Shown: positions 21,301-33,854, counted from the first letter of the stretch. The stretch: DNA of 64,000 nucleotides from Multifurca ochricompacta (GCA_022496185.1 WTXG01000013.1:372001-436000), one strand, 5' to 3'. Program-made: numbers and translations. Notes: generated from the letters alone by a model not told the origin.

Positions 21301-21473
21301 ATGCTTATTATGGACTTGGAAGGGTGTATGTAAAGACGGGAAGGTTGGAGAAGGCCAAAAGGAGGTTTGAGACGGCACTTAGCAAGCATAGAGAAGTACA
21401 ATCCAAAGAGAATGAAAATGAAGACCTCCGGTGGTTGGACTGGATTGCAACTAGGATGAGACAGGAGAATTAG
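18321..21473 (+). CDS. NLR-like protein: helical N-domain, NB-ARC, TPR repeats
   Basis: Seven exons (18321-18399, 18434-18633, 18689-18846, 18900-19038, 19096-19146, 19198-19229, 19286-21473) join in frame to about 948 aa. The N-terminal domain (about 45-210) is a helical bundle with KIPYIAPIAGLLLQ, repeatedly found in basidiomycete NLRs and resembling the HeLo/MLKL-type four-helix domain; that resemblance is inference. NB-ARC starts at FFGRDAEL and has a P-loop GPGGYGKTT, Walker B CILCLDNFE, VTMRG and a GLPL-like PLAVSLLAH. The C-terminal 330 aa carry TPR-like units of about 40 residues (EAEAxYxRALEL, GLGDLY). Such proteins are switch ATPases in self/non-self recognition and cell death. Codon use changes near 19800: the rest is almost free of CG. 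Confidence 0.88.
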
Positions 21474-22000
21474 TAGGTTGTTCCTGTACATACACCAAAT
21501 ATATCATGGACCCAGTAAATTTCATTGTTGTCATAATTTCCATGTATTTACCATATGATTTGGTTCCTGCACATTTCAAGGTTTCCCTCCAGTCATCCAG
21601 TGTTGAAGGTTGTTCCCACACAGTCACCTAGGTTCCAGTAGGTACCAGTGGATCTGCAGTACCAAGTGACTTCCAGTTAAGGACCTCTATATTTGTAAAT
21701 GTTCCTTAGGTTTATCTCTTCTAAGCGTATCTGGAAAATTAAGTTGCAATCCCATCAATGCCCCTCAAACTCTTGAAACCTACTCATGTTGCACACAGTT
21801 GAACTGTAGACCATGACTTAATAGAGGCTAATGAGATTCTTTTTTGTTTCATTCTTCAATATGACATTGAGACTGCACTGACAAATTGACTGCGTGATCC
21901 AAGGCAAGCACCAGCGGCGCCGATCCGATCGAAGATAATATTACCGTGTCCTGGTCTAACAACAATCAATCGCGTATATGCAACAAAATAGAAAGGGTGT
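21474..22000. other. Intergenic region, CG-poor
   Basis: No gene seen. CG depletion continues from the NLR gene to about 21890 and then returns to normal. Confidence 0.5.
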
Positions 22001-24094
22001 TCATGCCATCGTGACTGTACCCACGCCATTTTCTAGCTTGAACCTCTTCACACCATCATCGACGCCCCACGGCACCTCGTCCTCCCAATGACTGACAACA
22101 ACGACAGCTGCTCCTCACTGACACCACCACCACCTTCTCTCAAGTAAGCCCGGGCAGCACGAACCATACCTTCGTCCATACCCGCCCATACCTCGTCCAG
22201 TAACACGAGCGGTGGACGTCCGACGAGAGCACGCATCAACAACACCATACTTTGGACGCCAGCGGGGATCTCCGCGAACGAGAGTCGCGCAAATTCTTCC
22301 ACCAACGTCGCCTCGCCTTGTGCAGTGCCGTCCCAAGTGTGTGGTCCGAGACCACGCAAAACTTCCCAAACGCGATCGGCGCGCCATTTACGCTCACCCT
22401 CGTTCAATTCGCCGCCGTCACGGGCATGCCAATTCCTACGCCCACGCCGAGCCCGCCTGGTCCAAGGGGACGAACCGCCATCGAATCCCGTTGCGATGGC
22501 CTCCCACACGGTCATATTGCGCGCGCGTGGCCAGGCGTTGTACAACTCTGGAGAGACAACGCCGATGCGTGAACGGAGCTGGACGGTCGCGTGCGCAACG
22601 CGGGGGATACCGAACAGGGTGAGTGCGGAAGTGGGAGCACGTTGGGTGTAGGATTGTGGATGATCGCCAGTTAGGACAGATAGGAGTGTGGTTTTTCCGG
22701 AACCTGGATGGGGGGAAAGAAACGCGGCGGGCGTTGCTTGTTCGTTAACTTTCTTTTTTTTTCTTTTGCGCAAGTTTCGGCGTGGGACCAAACCAACTTA
22801 CCGTTTGCTCCTTGGAGATGCCAACGGTCCCCAGAACGGATGGTCCAGTTGATGTCTTTGAGGACCTTAAGAATCCAAGTGTTAAGGTAACATGTATATG
22901 ACATTGAGGAATGGAAATATCCGTCGTACGTGTCGTTCATGGTAGCGGACGTTGACATTTTGCATGTCAACCAAGACCTCAGAGTTTGAATTTGAAGTGT
23001 GTACGACGGAGGCCGCTGAGCGAGCCGTTTCTCGAATATGTGCATGATCTAACTCGTTCAACATCATTGATCTATCACCTGTCTTCACACGCCCGCCTTG
23101 TACCAAAGCTATATGAGTGATCCACTCCGGGATTGGGTCTTGCAAGCGCAAACCCATGATAATACGGGGATTATTGGAAGCGTGAAGTGAATGAAGAAGA
23201 GAGAGAAGTCTAGGACGTGTCTTGAAATCTAGTCCGGCTGAAAAAAAAAAAAACGGACCCCCATGAGCGGAAACCAAAGCATTTTGTTACTGAGAAACAC
23301 GACACCTACTCAAGGGTTCGTCAAGAAGAAGGATGTCGGGTTGCTCTAAGAGTGCTTTCACGATCCTGGCGCGGCGGGTCTGCCCGTTACTAAGAGCTAC
23401 AAGAGGAAGATCGAGCAGATCACCGAGCTCTAGTTTATCAATCAACTCTTCGAATCGTCGTGCCTTCTCTTCTTTCTGTGAAGTCGGGTCCTGCTGCTCG
23501 TGCTCGTGATACGCCGAAAAATTGTTGGGAACGATGAAGGACTTGATGGAATCTCGTACGAGGCCAGACTCCTCTGGGAACATACTTTGCCGGAGGGTGA
23601 CGCGATCCTCCTCACGTACGACACCATACCGCGCAGTATAGTCGTAAAAGGCACCACCCGAAAAAGCAGGTTGACGATGGGCAAATGAAACAAGGAATAC
23701 GGACTCGTTTATGGGACGCGACTGTTTGAGCGAAAGAGACGGGAAGGGACCTCCAGGTGGAGGTGGAGATATGCGCATGTTCCCTAGAAGCGTCTACTTT
23801 ATCGCAAACGCGGGGAAGGAGGAGAAAAGAAAAATATGCGATTTAATAAGTTATAGTTGTAGTGACGTTGCTCACCTCGAGCAAAGCTGTCTTCTCACTA
23901 GCACCAGATCCAACGACTGCCCAACTCTCTCCTTCGCGCACTGTCCAATTGACATCGCGGAGGACGGGTTGCGCGGAGTTGGGGTCACCGAAACGATAGA
24001 TGTTTGCCTTTGGGATACACAAGACATCATAAGTTGACGGTGACTGCGCGATGGCAGTGTAGTGATAGTGACAGCGGTGTAAGATGTGTCTCAT
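22001..24094 (-). CDS. Soluble twin ABC ATPase (YDR061W/ModF-like)
   Basis: Minus-strand gene with about five exons and two ABC ATPase halves without membrane segments. Half one (from about 24020) starts IYRFGDP and VLRDVNWTVREGESW. Its Walker A reads GSGASEKT, with Glu where the invariant Gly before Lys is expected; the C-loop is LSNGQTRR and Walker B DILLLDEPL. Half two has VLKDINWTIRSGDRW, Walker A SGSGKTTLL (reached across an intron), a degenerate C-loop (IPAGVQSM) and Walker B PLVLLDEVWAGMD. This layout matches the poorly studied fungal YDR061W family. The end of the protein (VVVVSHWEDEVPWG..., stop at 22001) is in a different frame from the preceding block, with the shift near 22110. 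Start chosen at 24094; an upstream in-frame ATG exists at 24259. It is divergent from the DPH4-like gene. Confidence 0.8.
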
Positions 24095-24259
24095 CCAAGT
24101 CGAGCCTGGCTCAGTCAAGACCACCAAGACCAGACCGACCAGACCAAAAGGGACCAAGGGACCCAAGGCAAGCGGGAATATCGGTCCGGAGTAGTGTAGA
24201 GGCCTCTCTTCTAAATCTCTGCTCTGCTCGCACTCGCACTCGCAATCGCACATGGACAC

Positions 24260-24747
24260 ATGGAGCCAAACTATGACTATGACTATTACGCTCTCCTTGG
24301 AATCACACGCTCAGCTTCTCCAAATACAATAAAAGCTGCATACCACCGTACGCTTCTCCGATTACACCCCGACAAGCAGAGACAGCAAAGGAGAAGGAGT
24401 GTCCATGACCCAGCACCAGCACCACTGGAAAATGCAAATGTTATTGGACTACTCCATGACGCTTTTATAACACTCTCTTCAAATACACTTCGCACTGCAT
24501 ACGACGCACACAGCAAGCTCAGTCACACGGTTCCGCGTCCAGCGCAAATAGTTTCATTGGATGATTTTGATTGTTTAGAGGGAATTGACAGCAGTAGTGG
24601 GATTTCAATTTGGAGTCTTACATGTCGTTGTGGTGGGGTATACAAGGTCACCGAGATAATCTTGAAAATGGTCATCATCTGATCGGATGTGGAGGGTGCT
24701 CTGAAGTTATATGGGTAGGATATGAAATGGTGATGATGGATGAATGA
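24260..24747 (+). CDS. DPH4: DPH4-like J-domain protein (diphthamide pathway), frame shifted
   Basis: Small J-domain protein. The N-terminus has YYALLGI, KAAYHRTLLRLHPDK (HPD motif) and AYDAHSKL. After a linker, a CSL/DPH-type zinc finger begins WSLTCRCGGVYKVTE. Its second half (GHHLIGCGGCSEVIW) sits in another frame, shifted by one base near 24656, so the four zinc cysteines are split. In the continuous frame the protein would stop at 24682. DPH4/Jjj3 works with Dph1-Dph3 in making diphthamide on elongation factor 2 in the cytosol. The shift in such a conserved gene suggests a sequence error or a very recent mutation. It is short (about 160 aa), as usual for the family. Confidence 0.85.
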
Positions 24748-24871
24748 TACGTAAATGTAAGACTCACATATATCATCACTTTACACACACACATCGTGAC
24801 GCACACGCGAGAGGAGACGTATGACAGGGGGGGAGGGGCGCAAGGGCAACCTTTAGGGTTTATCTGATGCT

Positions 24872-27800
24872 ATGACCACCACCCTATCCTCAATTTTACA
24901 ATCTCTTTTCTCTTTTCGCACAGGTTCAACAACCGTGTTTGCAGTCCTCTTTTACTTCGCCGTATTCCTATCCCTCTATCTCACGCAATATGGCCCACAA
25001 GTGCCTAGCCTCGAAAGACAACACGCGTTCGGCTTGAGTGTGGAGAGTGCATATAGAGACCTTCATAGGGTACGTTGAATAAATCACTCGTCATCCAACC
25101 CTACATATCCCTCCCTGTCTTGGTCAGATCGCAGAACGCCCTCACCCTTACAATTCACGCCAAAACGATGTCGTCCACGATTTCTTACTAAGCCGATTAC
25201 GAGGCATCGCAAAAGGACACAACTTTGTTCATGTCGATGATGATACCCGAACAAATGCGACCTTCTTGGACGGTCCAAAGGCTGTTTATTTTGAAGGAAA
25301 AAACATTCTGGTAAAAGTCGACGGGACAGACGACGCAGCTGAAGGTGAACCCCTTTTTTTATTTTGAAAAAGGAACTTAAGGGGGGATGGGATCTTGAAC
25401 TTGAGTTGGACTCTTTAAGGTCACGGCGTCCTTTTCTCGGCTCACTTTGATTCGGTCTCAACGGCCCCTGGCGCAACGGATGACGGCATGAGCGTGGCGG
25501 CACTTGTACAAATGATCGACTTTTTGTCCAAGAACCGGCCTAGGCGAACGGCAGTCTTTAACCTCAACAATGGGGAGGAGGATGGCCTTAACGGAGCACA
25601 CGCGTGAGTCCAACACTCATGCACGCTTCTCTCTTTACATATGGGTTCTATAGCTTCCTGCGACACCCGTGGTCCAACTTGACGTCTAGGTTTCTCAATA
25701 TCGAGGGTGCTGGATCCGGCGGGTACGTTTCCTACCCTCAGCCCACTCACATTGACCTACCGAACCTTTTTTTTCCTTCCCCAAGTCGCCCTTTCGTCTT
25801 TCGAACCACTTCATACGACGTCCTCAATGCGTTCCGTTCCGCCCCGCATATACATGCGGATGTTCTTTCACAAGATGCATGGGATCGAGGCGTCATCCGT
25901 TCGGACACCGATTATTCCGTCTATTCCGCCCCGCACGCTCAGCGTGTCTCTCGCTCCGCAGGAAATAAAAAGATGGCTAATGCGACCACCATCGTTCATG
26001 GATATCGTGGCGCTGGAGGCGGCATGCAGGGTGCAGACGTGGCCTTTTATCACGCACGTTCGCGATACCATACCATGGACGACTCTATCCGTGGAATGGG
26101 GGATGGGGGCGCGCAGAGGTCCCTTTGGTCCTTGCTGGAACTGCTGCGCAACGTGGGGGATAGTATTCTCAACAGCAAGCCGAACGACGAAGCGACGACC
26201 GATGAAACTGAACGCGCCGTCTATTTCGAACGTAGGTTAACTTTAGGTTTTTGAGAGGTATCACCACTTACGCACGCACCCCGCACGACAACAGTATTCG
26301 GCGTTTATCTCGTCGCTTTTCGTTCCCACACGTTCCTGCTCGCCGAGATTATTCTCCTCGCCATAGGCCCCATCGTGCTCGCCGGGCTTGGTTACCTCTT
26401 ACTTCAGCAAACCATCGCCTCACCTACCCTCCCTTCTCGGGTTCAGTGGGGTTCGGGTTTTCGAGGGTACGGTCGATTCTGGCTAGCTATCGTTCTGGGT
26501 GCCGGTGCCCAAGTCGGGCTGGTGTATGGTTTCCTCAAGCTGAATCATAATGTTTGTGACAACCATTCTTTTTTTTTAGCTTTTTTTTTTTTGGTCGACT
26601 GACTACATACATTCATACCATCGTCGGTTGATTTGGCAGACTGCTCACGCTCATCCAGTAGCCACTTCGCTCTCCGCTCTTACTCTGGCCTACCTGTTTT
26701 TAGCGATTCCGCTTCAAGTCGCCCAACGAGTGAGGCCCATTCCACCGAGCAAGCAACGATCGATCATCCTGATTGAGCTTTATGCGCTCACCTGGGTCCT
26801 CCTCGTCGGCGCCACGGCACTGCTGGAACGACTGGATGTGGCGGGGCTATATTGGGTCGCGCTTTGGAATGCGTCTTTACTTGTTGCGGGAGTTTTGAGT
26901 GCGTTTGAAGGTCTTTGGGGTACGGGGAAAGCGGGCAGGGTGATCCTTCCTCGAGAAGAAGATGATGAAGATGAGGGGGGGAACGAGCAAGAAGATTTGC
27001 CCTACCGCACATCACGCCAACGCGAACGGCAAGAAGAGGAGGAGGCTTCCGAGACCGCACCTTTACTCGGGCAACGGCGGCAGCAGCGGAAGGGGCGGAA
27101 GCGCGTTTCGCCCGACTCATTCGTTGGTACTAGACGAGAAGACGCAAGACAAAGCGTATTTCTGGTGGATTTTCCAGTTTTTATTTTCTGCGACGGCACC
27201 CGTGGTGAATTTGGCTTCCATTTTTGCGATCTGGATCGGTGCCATGCCTCAAACGATCCCCGACGGTGGTTGGGTCGGCATAGGTACGTTGATGTTTTGT
27301 TTTTTTTCTGTTTTTCCCCTCTCACAATTCCACTCACTGCCAGTGTATGCGCCCATCTCGCTGCTCTCATTCCTCATGCTTCTTCCATTGGCGCCGTTCA
27401 TACATAAGGTCCATCGCTTGCTCACCCTCGTCATCTTGCTCGTCTTTATCGCCTCTACCGCCTACGCTTGGCTTGCTACCCCGTTCACACCAGACGCACG
27501 GCTGAAAGTATTCTTCGCGCACGAGGTTCAACTCACGAATTTGAGTAGAGCTGTAACGATAACAGAAGGGACGAGGCCGCCGAGTCCTCCGCGGTTGCAG
27601 CCGTTGACGTTGACGGGAGCTGAAACGCAATTACATACGATCGGGGATTATGGACGGGGTCTCGCTGCCAGGCTCCCATCGTCATGGCATGATTGGCGTA
27701 ACGGTGATGATGATGACATTAGGGTGGATGTGGGGGTACATTGCGAGGAGGGCATGAGGGGATTGACGAAGTGCGCTTGGAATGTCCCTTCGGCTTTTTA

Positions 27801-28390
27801 TCCGTGGATCCCTACCGGAAGCAGTAATGGAGCAACAACGCGAACGCAAGGGAAATAGGTGATGGGGGAAGGGGTGACAGTTGGATCGTCGCGAACGTCA
27901 CAAGACTGGGACCTTTATCGCTCCGGATCGAAATTGAAGGTTTCGAGACTCGAGCGTGTAGGATTTTCGTTGACAGTCATGGGATTAGACGATATCGTGC
28001 GCGAACGCGGAGTGGTGGGGGAAGAAGGGTTGAGCAACATGAGGAAGAAAGATGGGATGGAGTGGAGAATTTGAGATCCCTGAGGAGGGGGAGGAGAGGA
28101 TGGATGTGCACGTGTTAAGTCTCTGGGCACGTGATTGGAACTCTAACAAGTTTGAAGTCGAACTCGACGTGGACGACGACGACAACGATGGAGATGATGA
28201 GGTATCGCCGCCCTCACCACCACCAAGAACAAGAATAATGGGTCGGGTATCGTGTTTATGGAATGATGGACCGCCGGGTGGTGCGAGGATACCGGCTTTA
28301 GAAGAGGCACGAGCATTTTTACCTGAATGGGTCGCGGTCACCAAAGCTTCCGATGGACTTTTAGAAGCCGTCAGTGGTTTTGTAGTGTAG
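24872..28390 (+). CDS. PFF1: Vacuolar membrane protease, M28 family (Pff1-like)
   Basis: Multi-exon integral membrane peptidase. The first exon gives an N-terminal membrane anchor (TTVFAVLFYFAVFLSLYL). The luminal M28 domain shows zinc-site motifs HFDSV, GATDDG, NNGEEDGLNGA and, later, RSRYHTMDD. Several membrane spans follow from about 26300 (LLAEIILLAIGPIVLAGLGY, WVLLVGATALLERL, FLFSATAPVVNLA, HRLLTLVILLVFIAS). The C-terminal luminal domain ends GGARIPALEEARAFLPEWVAVTK at about 28340. Family members are about 900-1000 aa and sit in the vacuole membrane. The frame changes near 27110, 27835 and 28040 where no clear intron is seen; these look like one-base losses. Confidence 0.85.
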
Positions 28391-28655
28391 TCTTGTGTCT
28401 TGTGTCTTGTGTCTTGTGTGTCATATGTCATATGTTCAGTTCAGTGAAAGGGAAATCTCCTTCTTTTTCCCTTTTTCCTCCCTTATCTTCTCATGATCCC
28501 CTTTGACGTCTAACCGCAGCCGCAGCGAGTGAAAGAAGAAAAGATAAAAGCCACTTGACATTCACTTGCATATAAACCCTCCTCTCATTCCCTCTCCTTC
28601 ACACACACACCCCACCCCTACCTTTTACCCTCTTCCTGCTCTGGTATAAAGAACG

Positions 28656-31128
28656 ATGCCAAAACGCATTAAAACGCCACCACCCCCGGATGATGAACCT
28701 CGTTACTTGACGATCGTACATCCATACCCACTGAATGCTAATTTAGAATTGCTTGCCGATCGATATACTCTCGCCCTTTGGTTGGCCTGTTGTACTGGAA
28801 AGGATGTCTTGTTCGCCATGTTTCACAAACCCACTGTGAGTTTTGTTCCTTTTGCTCCCCTTCCTCATTTGGTGGTATCGAATTTTATTTTAAACAAACC
28901 CATCCAAGTCCCCAGGAATGGTAATCATCGAGGTAGACAGAGACTTTGACCGTTTCGATGACTTGTTGGGAATGCACTCTTGGTCAAAGTTTTTGTTGAG
29001 ACCGACTGAAGAAGAATTGGACAAGTCTTCAAAAGTGTTTTATTGTGCGTACAACTCGGGTCGTTTAGTAGAGAAGAGCGGTAAGTTAAATATAATTATA
29101 ATATTTATTACAATTAATTCATTTTTCACATTATTCATACTCACAAACCTTCTCTGCTCCTTCGCAGGTTGGAAGCGTGTAACTATTGAGGAACATTGGT
29201 TCAATGGATGGAACAAAAATAATTCGTGAGTTGAACAATCCTCTATCCATTGTGTGTTGTGTGTGTGTGTGTTCATATGTTTTCCCCATTGTCCATGCAT
29301 GTCCATTGTAGCAAAATCAAGTACCCATATCCAAAGACTACATACTGTGCGGTCCCTTCAGAGGCAAAGACGGGCACACCAATGTGCCGTCCTCTTCCAC
29401 AAAGCTCCTTTCCACCCCGCCCGTCTACCGGCACCACCAGGTATTCGCGTCTCATTCTTCTTCGCCCGCCCTATCCTGGTTTTTTTTATCTTTTTCCTGA
29501 TCTGTTCTTGCTACCACAGTCGGTTCGGCCGAATGGCTTGCCGCTAGAAACGTTAATGACTCGGTGGAAACGAGTAGCACAACGTCATCGAGGAGAAAGG
29601 GTAAAAAGTCGGCACCACAGAGCGATACTGCCTCGATCACAAGCGCCGGTTCTAGAAGCGCACAATCTCCTCCACCTCCTCGGTTACCTCCTGTCGTATC
29701 TCCTGTGCCTGTCTCAGCAATAGAGAAATACCGCGCGAAGCAAGATGCTTGTAGGTTGTTTTTTTTTTTTTTTTTTCTTTTTCCTTTTCTTCATTTTGGC
29801 TGTGATATCATCCTACGACGGGAGAGCATTTACTTTGTCGATCTGCCACTTTTAGGGAAACGTGGACCTCCTTCCACTACCTCTATACCTTCATCCGTGG
29901 CATCCCCAGCTCCCAGCGCCGCAAGCAGCCACCGTGCTACCAGCTCACGTTCATCAAAAACCTTCGCGTCTGCTACTGGTGGACCACCCAGTCTCGGGAA
30001 GCCTCCTAGCCAATTTGGCGTATATGAACGCTTCGACTGGAGCGATGAAGTCGATCGTTACGAGGCGAATCAGCACAATAGGGATAGGCGGAGACCGCGA
30101 GCACTTCGGCTACAAGCGTTTCCTTCGATCTCGGTCCCAACGGATACAAGTCCGAGACCCACCGCCCGCCACCCAAGGACGGCCCTATCGAACCTTCGCA
30201 AGAGTATGATTATGAAGAGGAGGATCGGCCGCGACGAAAGTTGGTCGATGCGATGGCCGACCTCTTTGATGATGAAGACTTTGTCGCACCCCCTGCTCCA
30301 AGAGCACCCGTCACCGCCTCGGTCAGGAGCGGTAGTAACAATGTTAGCTGGGGCGTCGGGGAGAACGATTACACGCCATGGAACGAAGTGGCCGGAACGC
30401 CTGCCACTGCCCCTGCCGTAACGCGTGGTCAGTCTCGAGCTGGAAGCGAGACAAATGGTGGGGGCGAAGGGATGGAGAACCCCTGGCATAATTACAGCGC
30501 GCCTCGTCAGGATCCCCAAAAAATGAAGAAGAACGGCGAGTGGTTTTGTCCCGAGCACGGACCGACGTGTAGCCCTGGTATTTGCAAGGCACGTGCTCGA
30601 GTCGAGCGTGATGAGCGGTGGAGAAAGGAGAAAGAGGAGAGGGAAGAGGAGAAGAGGATAAGGATCGCGGCGAGGGAGAAGAAGAATAAGAAGAGGGCTG
30701 AGAGGGAGGCGGCCGAGGGAATGGGGCGCGATCGGCCGCCGCATCTTGCAAGAGGCAGCTATAGTGATGGCAGTGGGACCGAAAGTAATGGTTCGCGCAC
30801 CGAAGGTGTGTATACCCTTCCATGTGTACCTTTTTTTTTTTTTTAACATTTCAACCCGAAACCACCTATGCGGTGTTGCCACTACTCTCTACAGGCTCAC
30901 GCTCGCGCACGGCGAGTCCTGACCCCCCCCTCCTCGTCCTCCTCGCCCAGGGCCTGGTGGATCTGGTGGACCTGGACCTACTGCGCCAGCAGCGATTGGT
31001 CCAGGCCAAGAGGATTGGACGGCATCCAGGCCGCTATGGGATGATGACGCTCGGTCCACAGTGAGCTCTGCACGTCGCGCATGGTCCATCGCCGAGAACG
31101 AGGAAGACGAAGAAGAAGATGACAATGG

Positions 31129-31178
<50 letters not shown>

Positions 31179-31950
31179 GGGATTGGGGCTTGGAAACGCG
31201 CAGCGTCGCGAGCGTTCGCACTCGCATCAGCGCGTGGACGACGAACAATAGCAATAAATCCAAAGGCGGCGACGCCGACGGAGACGGCGCGTGGGATACT
31301 CGTAGTGTCACGAGCGCGGTGAGCGCTCGAACTGCGGCTTCGTCTTCTCGCTCATCTTCGTCGTTCCCCTCCTTGAGGAAGGAAGGCGATACTCCAAACT
31401 GGGGAACGACAAACGATAAGACTTCTACGTGGGATACGCGCAGTAATGCGAGCAATCGTACTACTGCTTCATCCGCAAAGAGGAAAAAAAGTGGTCGTGG
31501 TGGTCGTGGTGGTCGTGGTGGTGGTCCTGCTCCTGCTCTAACTCCTGCTCCTACGCCTGGATTCCCAACGTTCGCTGAAACCGCTTGGGGAGACCCGATT
31601 GCCGCCGCTCAGCTTGCTGCTGCTACTGCTGCTGCCGCTGCGAAGAAGGAAAAGAAGGCGATGAAGAAGGAGAATAAGAAAGGTGGTGGTAGTGGGGGTG
31701 ATAACGACTCTGTGAAGAAGAGTTCGACGATGGCGGCAGCGGGGTGGCGGGGAAAAAGTTGGGCGATGGCAGTGGTGGGGATGGTGGTGGGGGTAAGAAC
31801 AAGAAAAAGAGCGGGAACAAGAATAATAAGAACAAGAACCAAGTGGCGGGTCAGGAGGTGCAGTTTGGACAACAGCAGCAGCAGCAGCAGCAGCAAATCC
31901 CTGAAGGTGGTTTTGGTGATTCGTGGGGAGATTCTAATATTCCGTGGTGA
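28656..31950 (+). CDS. Unrecognised large acidic, low-complexity protein
   Basis: Multi-exon gene starting MPKRIKTPPPP after a TATAAA-like site near 28571. The N-terminal part (YLTIVHPYPLNANLELLADR, VIIEVDRDFDRFDDLLG, VFYCAYNSGR, then IKYPYPKTTYCAVP) looks folded and conserved-like. The rest is Ser/Pro-rich, then has WFCPEHGPTCSPGICKAR, a lysine/glutamate-rich helix and a run of 16 Asp encoded by GAT repeats (about 31133-31177). RGG-type repeats (GRGGRGGRGG), alanine and glutamine runs follow, ending GDSWGDSNIPW. I do not recognise the family. The RGG repeats, acidic run and Cys-bearing segment suggest RNA or chromatin association, which is inference. Frames change near 30100-30200 and 31697, so exon limits there are uncertain. 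Confidence 0.6.
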
Positions 31951-32159
31951 AAGATTTTTCCCTTCCGACCCCAATGTCCCTCTTCACGACGCGACTATAC
32001 CGCATTTGATAGCAGCAGTAGAAAAAGAAAAAAAAGAAAAAGGCACCGCGATTGGTAGGTGAACCGATGGTATATTAAAGTCCATATATGTTGTTGGTGA
32101 AAACAAAACGAATGAGAGAGATACAAAGCATGGTTACGAAAGAAAGGGATAAAAAAAAC

Positions 32160-33204
32160 TCAGCCGAGATATTTCCATATCAGATAGAAACAGAAGAACG
32201 TGAACACAACGCCAGCCCAAAAGATGTACATGTCCTGCGTGCTACAGATTCACGTTAGCCCAGGAGGAAAATTGAGAGGGGTAACTGCAATTCAACCATG
32301 ACTCACCTCCTACGATCGATCCATCCGATGACATCCCGACTCAACCCAAGCGTATTTGCTGCGTCACGCAAACGACGTTGCGTACCCTTGAGTACGGCGC
32401 GCTGATCCACGAGTCCATCGAGGACCTCCCTTCCCTGAGCGAGATAGTCGTCCAGACGCGCTTCGGCGCCTTGTAGGAAGGTGTGTTCATGTAGGACGTA
32501 TTGTCCCGGCTCGGGTTGCGGAAGGGGTTTTCGGACGCGGAGTTAATTGAGGATGTGCCGTTGTGTAGATGTGGATGTGATGATGAGGAAGAGGAAGAGG
32601 AGGCGAACGTGGAGGAGGTGGATGAGGGAGGGGCGAAGCGCCGGCGAGCGTCAGGGGTAAGCGGTGTTCCTGTACTCGTGGAGAAAAGCTCTGCGCGTTG
32701 CGCCGTTGCGCGCTGATAAAGCGTGAAACAATAAGAGGAGTTTGGTATTCTCGTTTTTTTGCTTACCTCTTCCTTGATGCGCTCAAACTCTTTACGAAAC
32801 TCAGCATAGTCGGTCTTGAACTTTTGCACTCGTCTGTTTTTTTTTTTTTTGGGGGGGGCGGGTTTTAATAATGATTTGATTTGTGTCACACCCTCTTCCT
32901 GTCAGCCAACTGTGATGATGGTGGTTTAACTTTTAACACGTACGAAGTTGCTTTCTCTTGCTTTGCTTTGATTATCTCTCTTCGGGCCATAGAGTCGTAA
33001 TCGTCTATCGTTCGACTCATCCCTGCTAGAGAAGCAGATATCTGCCCTAAGCGGAACATGATGCCAAGTCAAGTCAAGTCCACGTGTAGAATGGAAGGAA
33101 AAAAGACCTAGTAAAGAGGCAGATGCATCACCGCCCCTCAGACGCTCCAAATCTGCTTGTATAGAGCTTGATTGTCGTACACCGAGTGTATAGAGTGAGT
33201 TCAT
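32160..33204 (-). CDS. BOS1: Golgi/ER Qb-SNARE Bos1 (membrin)
   Basis: Minus-strand gene with about five exons. It starts MNSLYTLGVRQSS, and the N-terminal helices include MSRTIDDYDSMARREI and VQKFKTDYAEFRKEF. A low-complexity Ser/His linker follows. The SNARE motif is GREVLDGLVDQRAVLKGTQR with a central Gln, then NTLGLSRDVIGWIDRR, and a C-terminal membrane anchor (MYIFWAGVVFTFFCFYLIW) ends at TGA 32160-32162. The closest known relatives are GOSR2/Bos1, which with Sed5, Bet1 and Sec22 drives ER-to-Golgi fusion. The first intron must use the AG at CTTAG before GGCAG to keep the frame. The long Ser-rich linker is longer than in yeast. Confidence 0.88.
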
Positions 33205-33854
33205 GATTGTCCGTGTTGTAAACCTGTGAAACCTACGCCTATGAACCTTGAGAGAGAGGTACCGATCAAGGTCACATGATACGTGAGAATTAGTTACTTA
33301 AATTAGAACCCACCACCGACGAAGACGAAACACGAAACACGAAACCGAAACTGTTTAGCGAGACGACGACGACGATTTCATTTCAACAGAAAAAAAACTC
33401 TGATGTGAGTCAGGTTCCCCCCACCCCACCCTCGGCTCGGCTGAGTCCTAAACAATTCGAATGGATGATGATAAATCTATCACACACCGTTATTGACACG
33501 TAAAAGTACCCTCTCCACCCTCTCCGCTCAACACACACCTTTCCTGCCGTACTTATTTAGTACATAAGCTCAACGATCTGTAGTAATTTTGGGGGGCCCT
33601 CATCACACACCCTTCCCTATCTGTTCTGCACAGGCACGGCAGCAGGCGGACCATCGTAAGCTGGCCCCTTGACCCTGCTACCCTAGGTTTTCTTTCCTGC
33701 TTGACACGTATGCATCCACTTCGATCCTCACTCAATCCGAGCATCCTCCGCTGCAACTACTATTCTCTGCTATACGCGCATCCCTAGTTAGTTCACCCAC
33801 CAACTTTCCCCAATTCTGTCTGTTTTTTTTGAATGACACTCATTTTGACAGATT

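Noticed and set aside
31119..31322. Poly-Met and poly-Asp frames over the GAT tract
   Set aside because: The poly-Met frame is only a shadow of the GAT microsatellite in the acidic protein gene.
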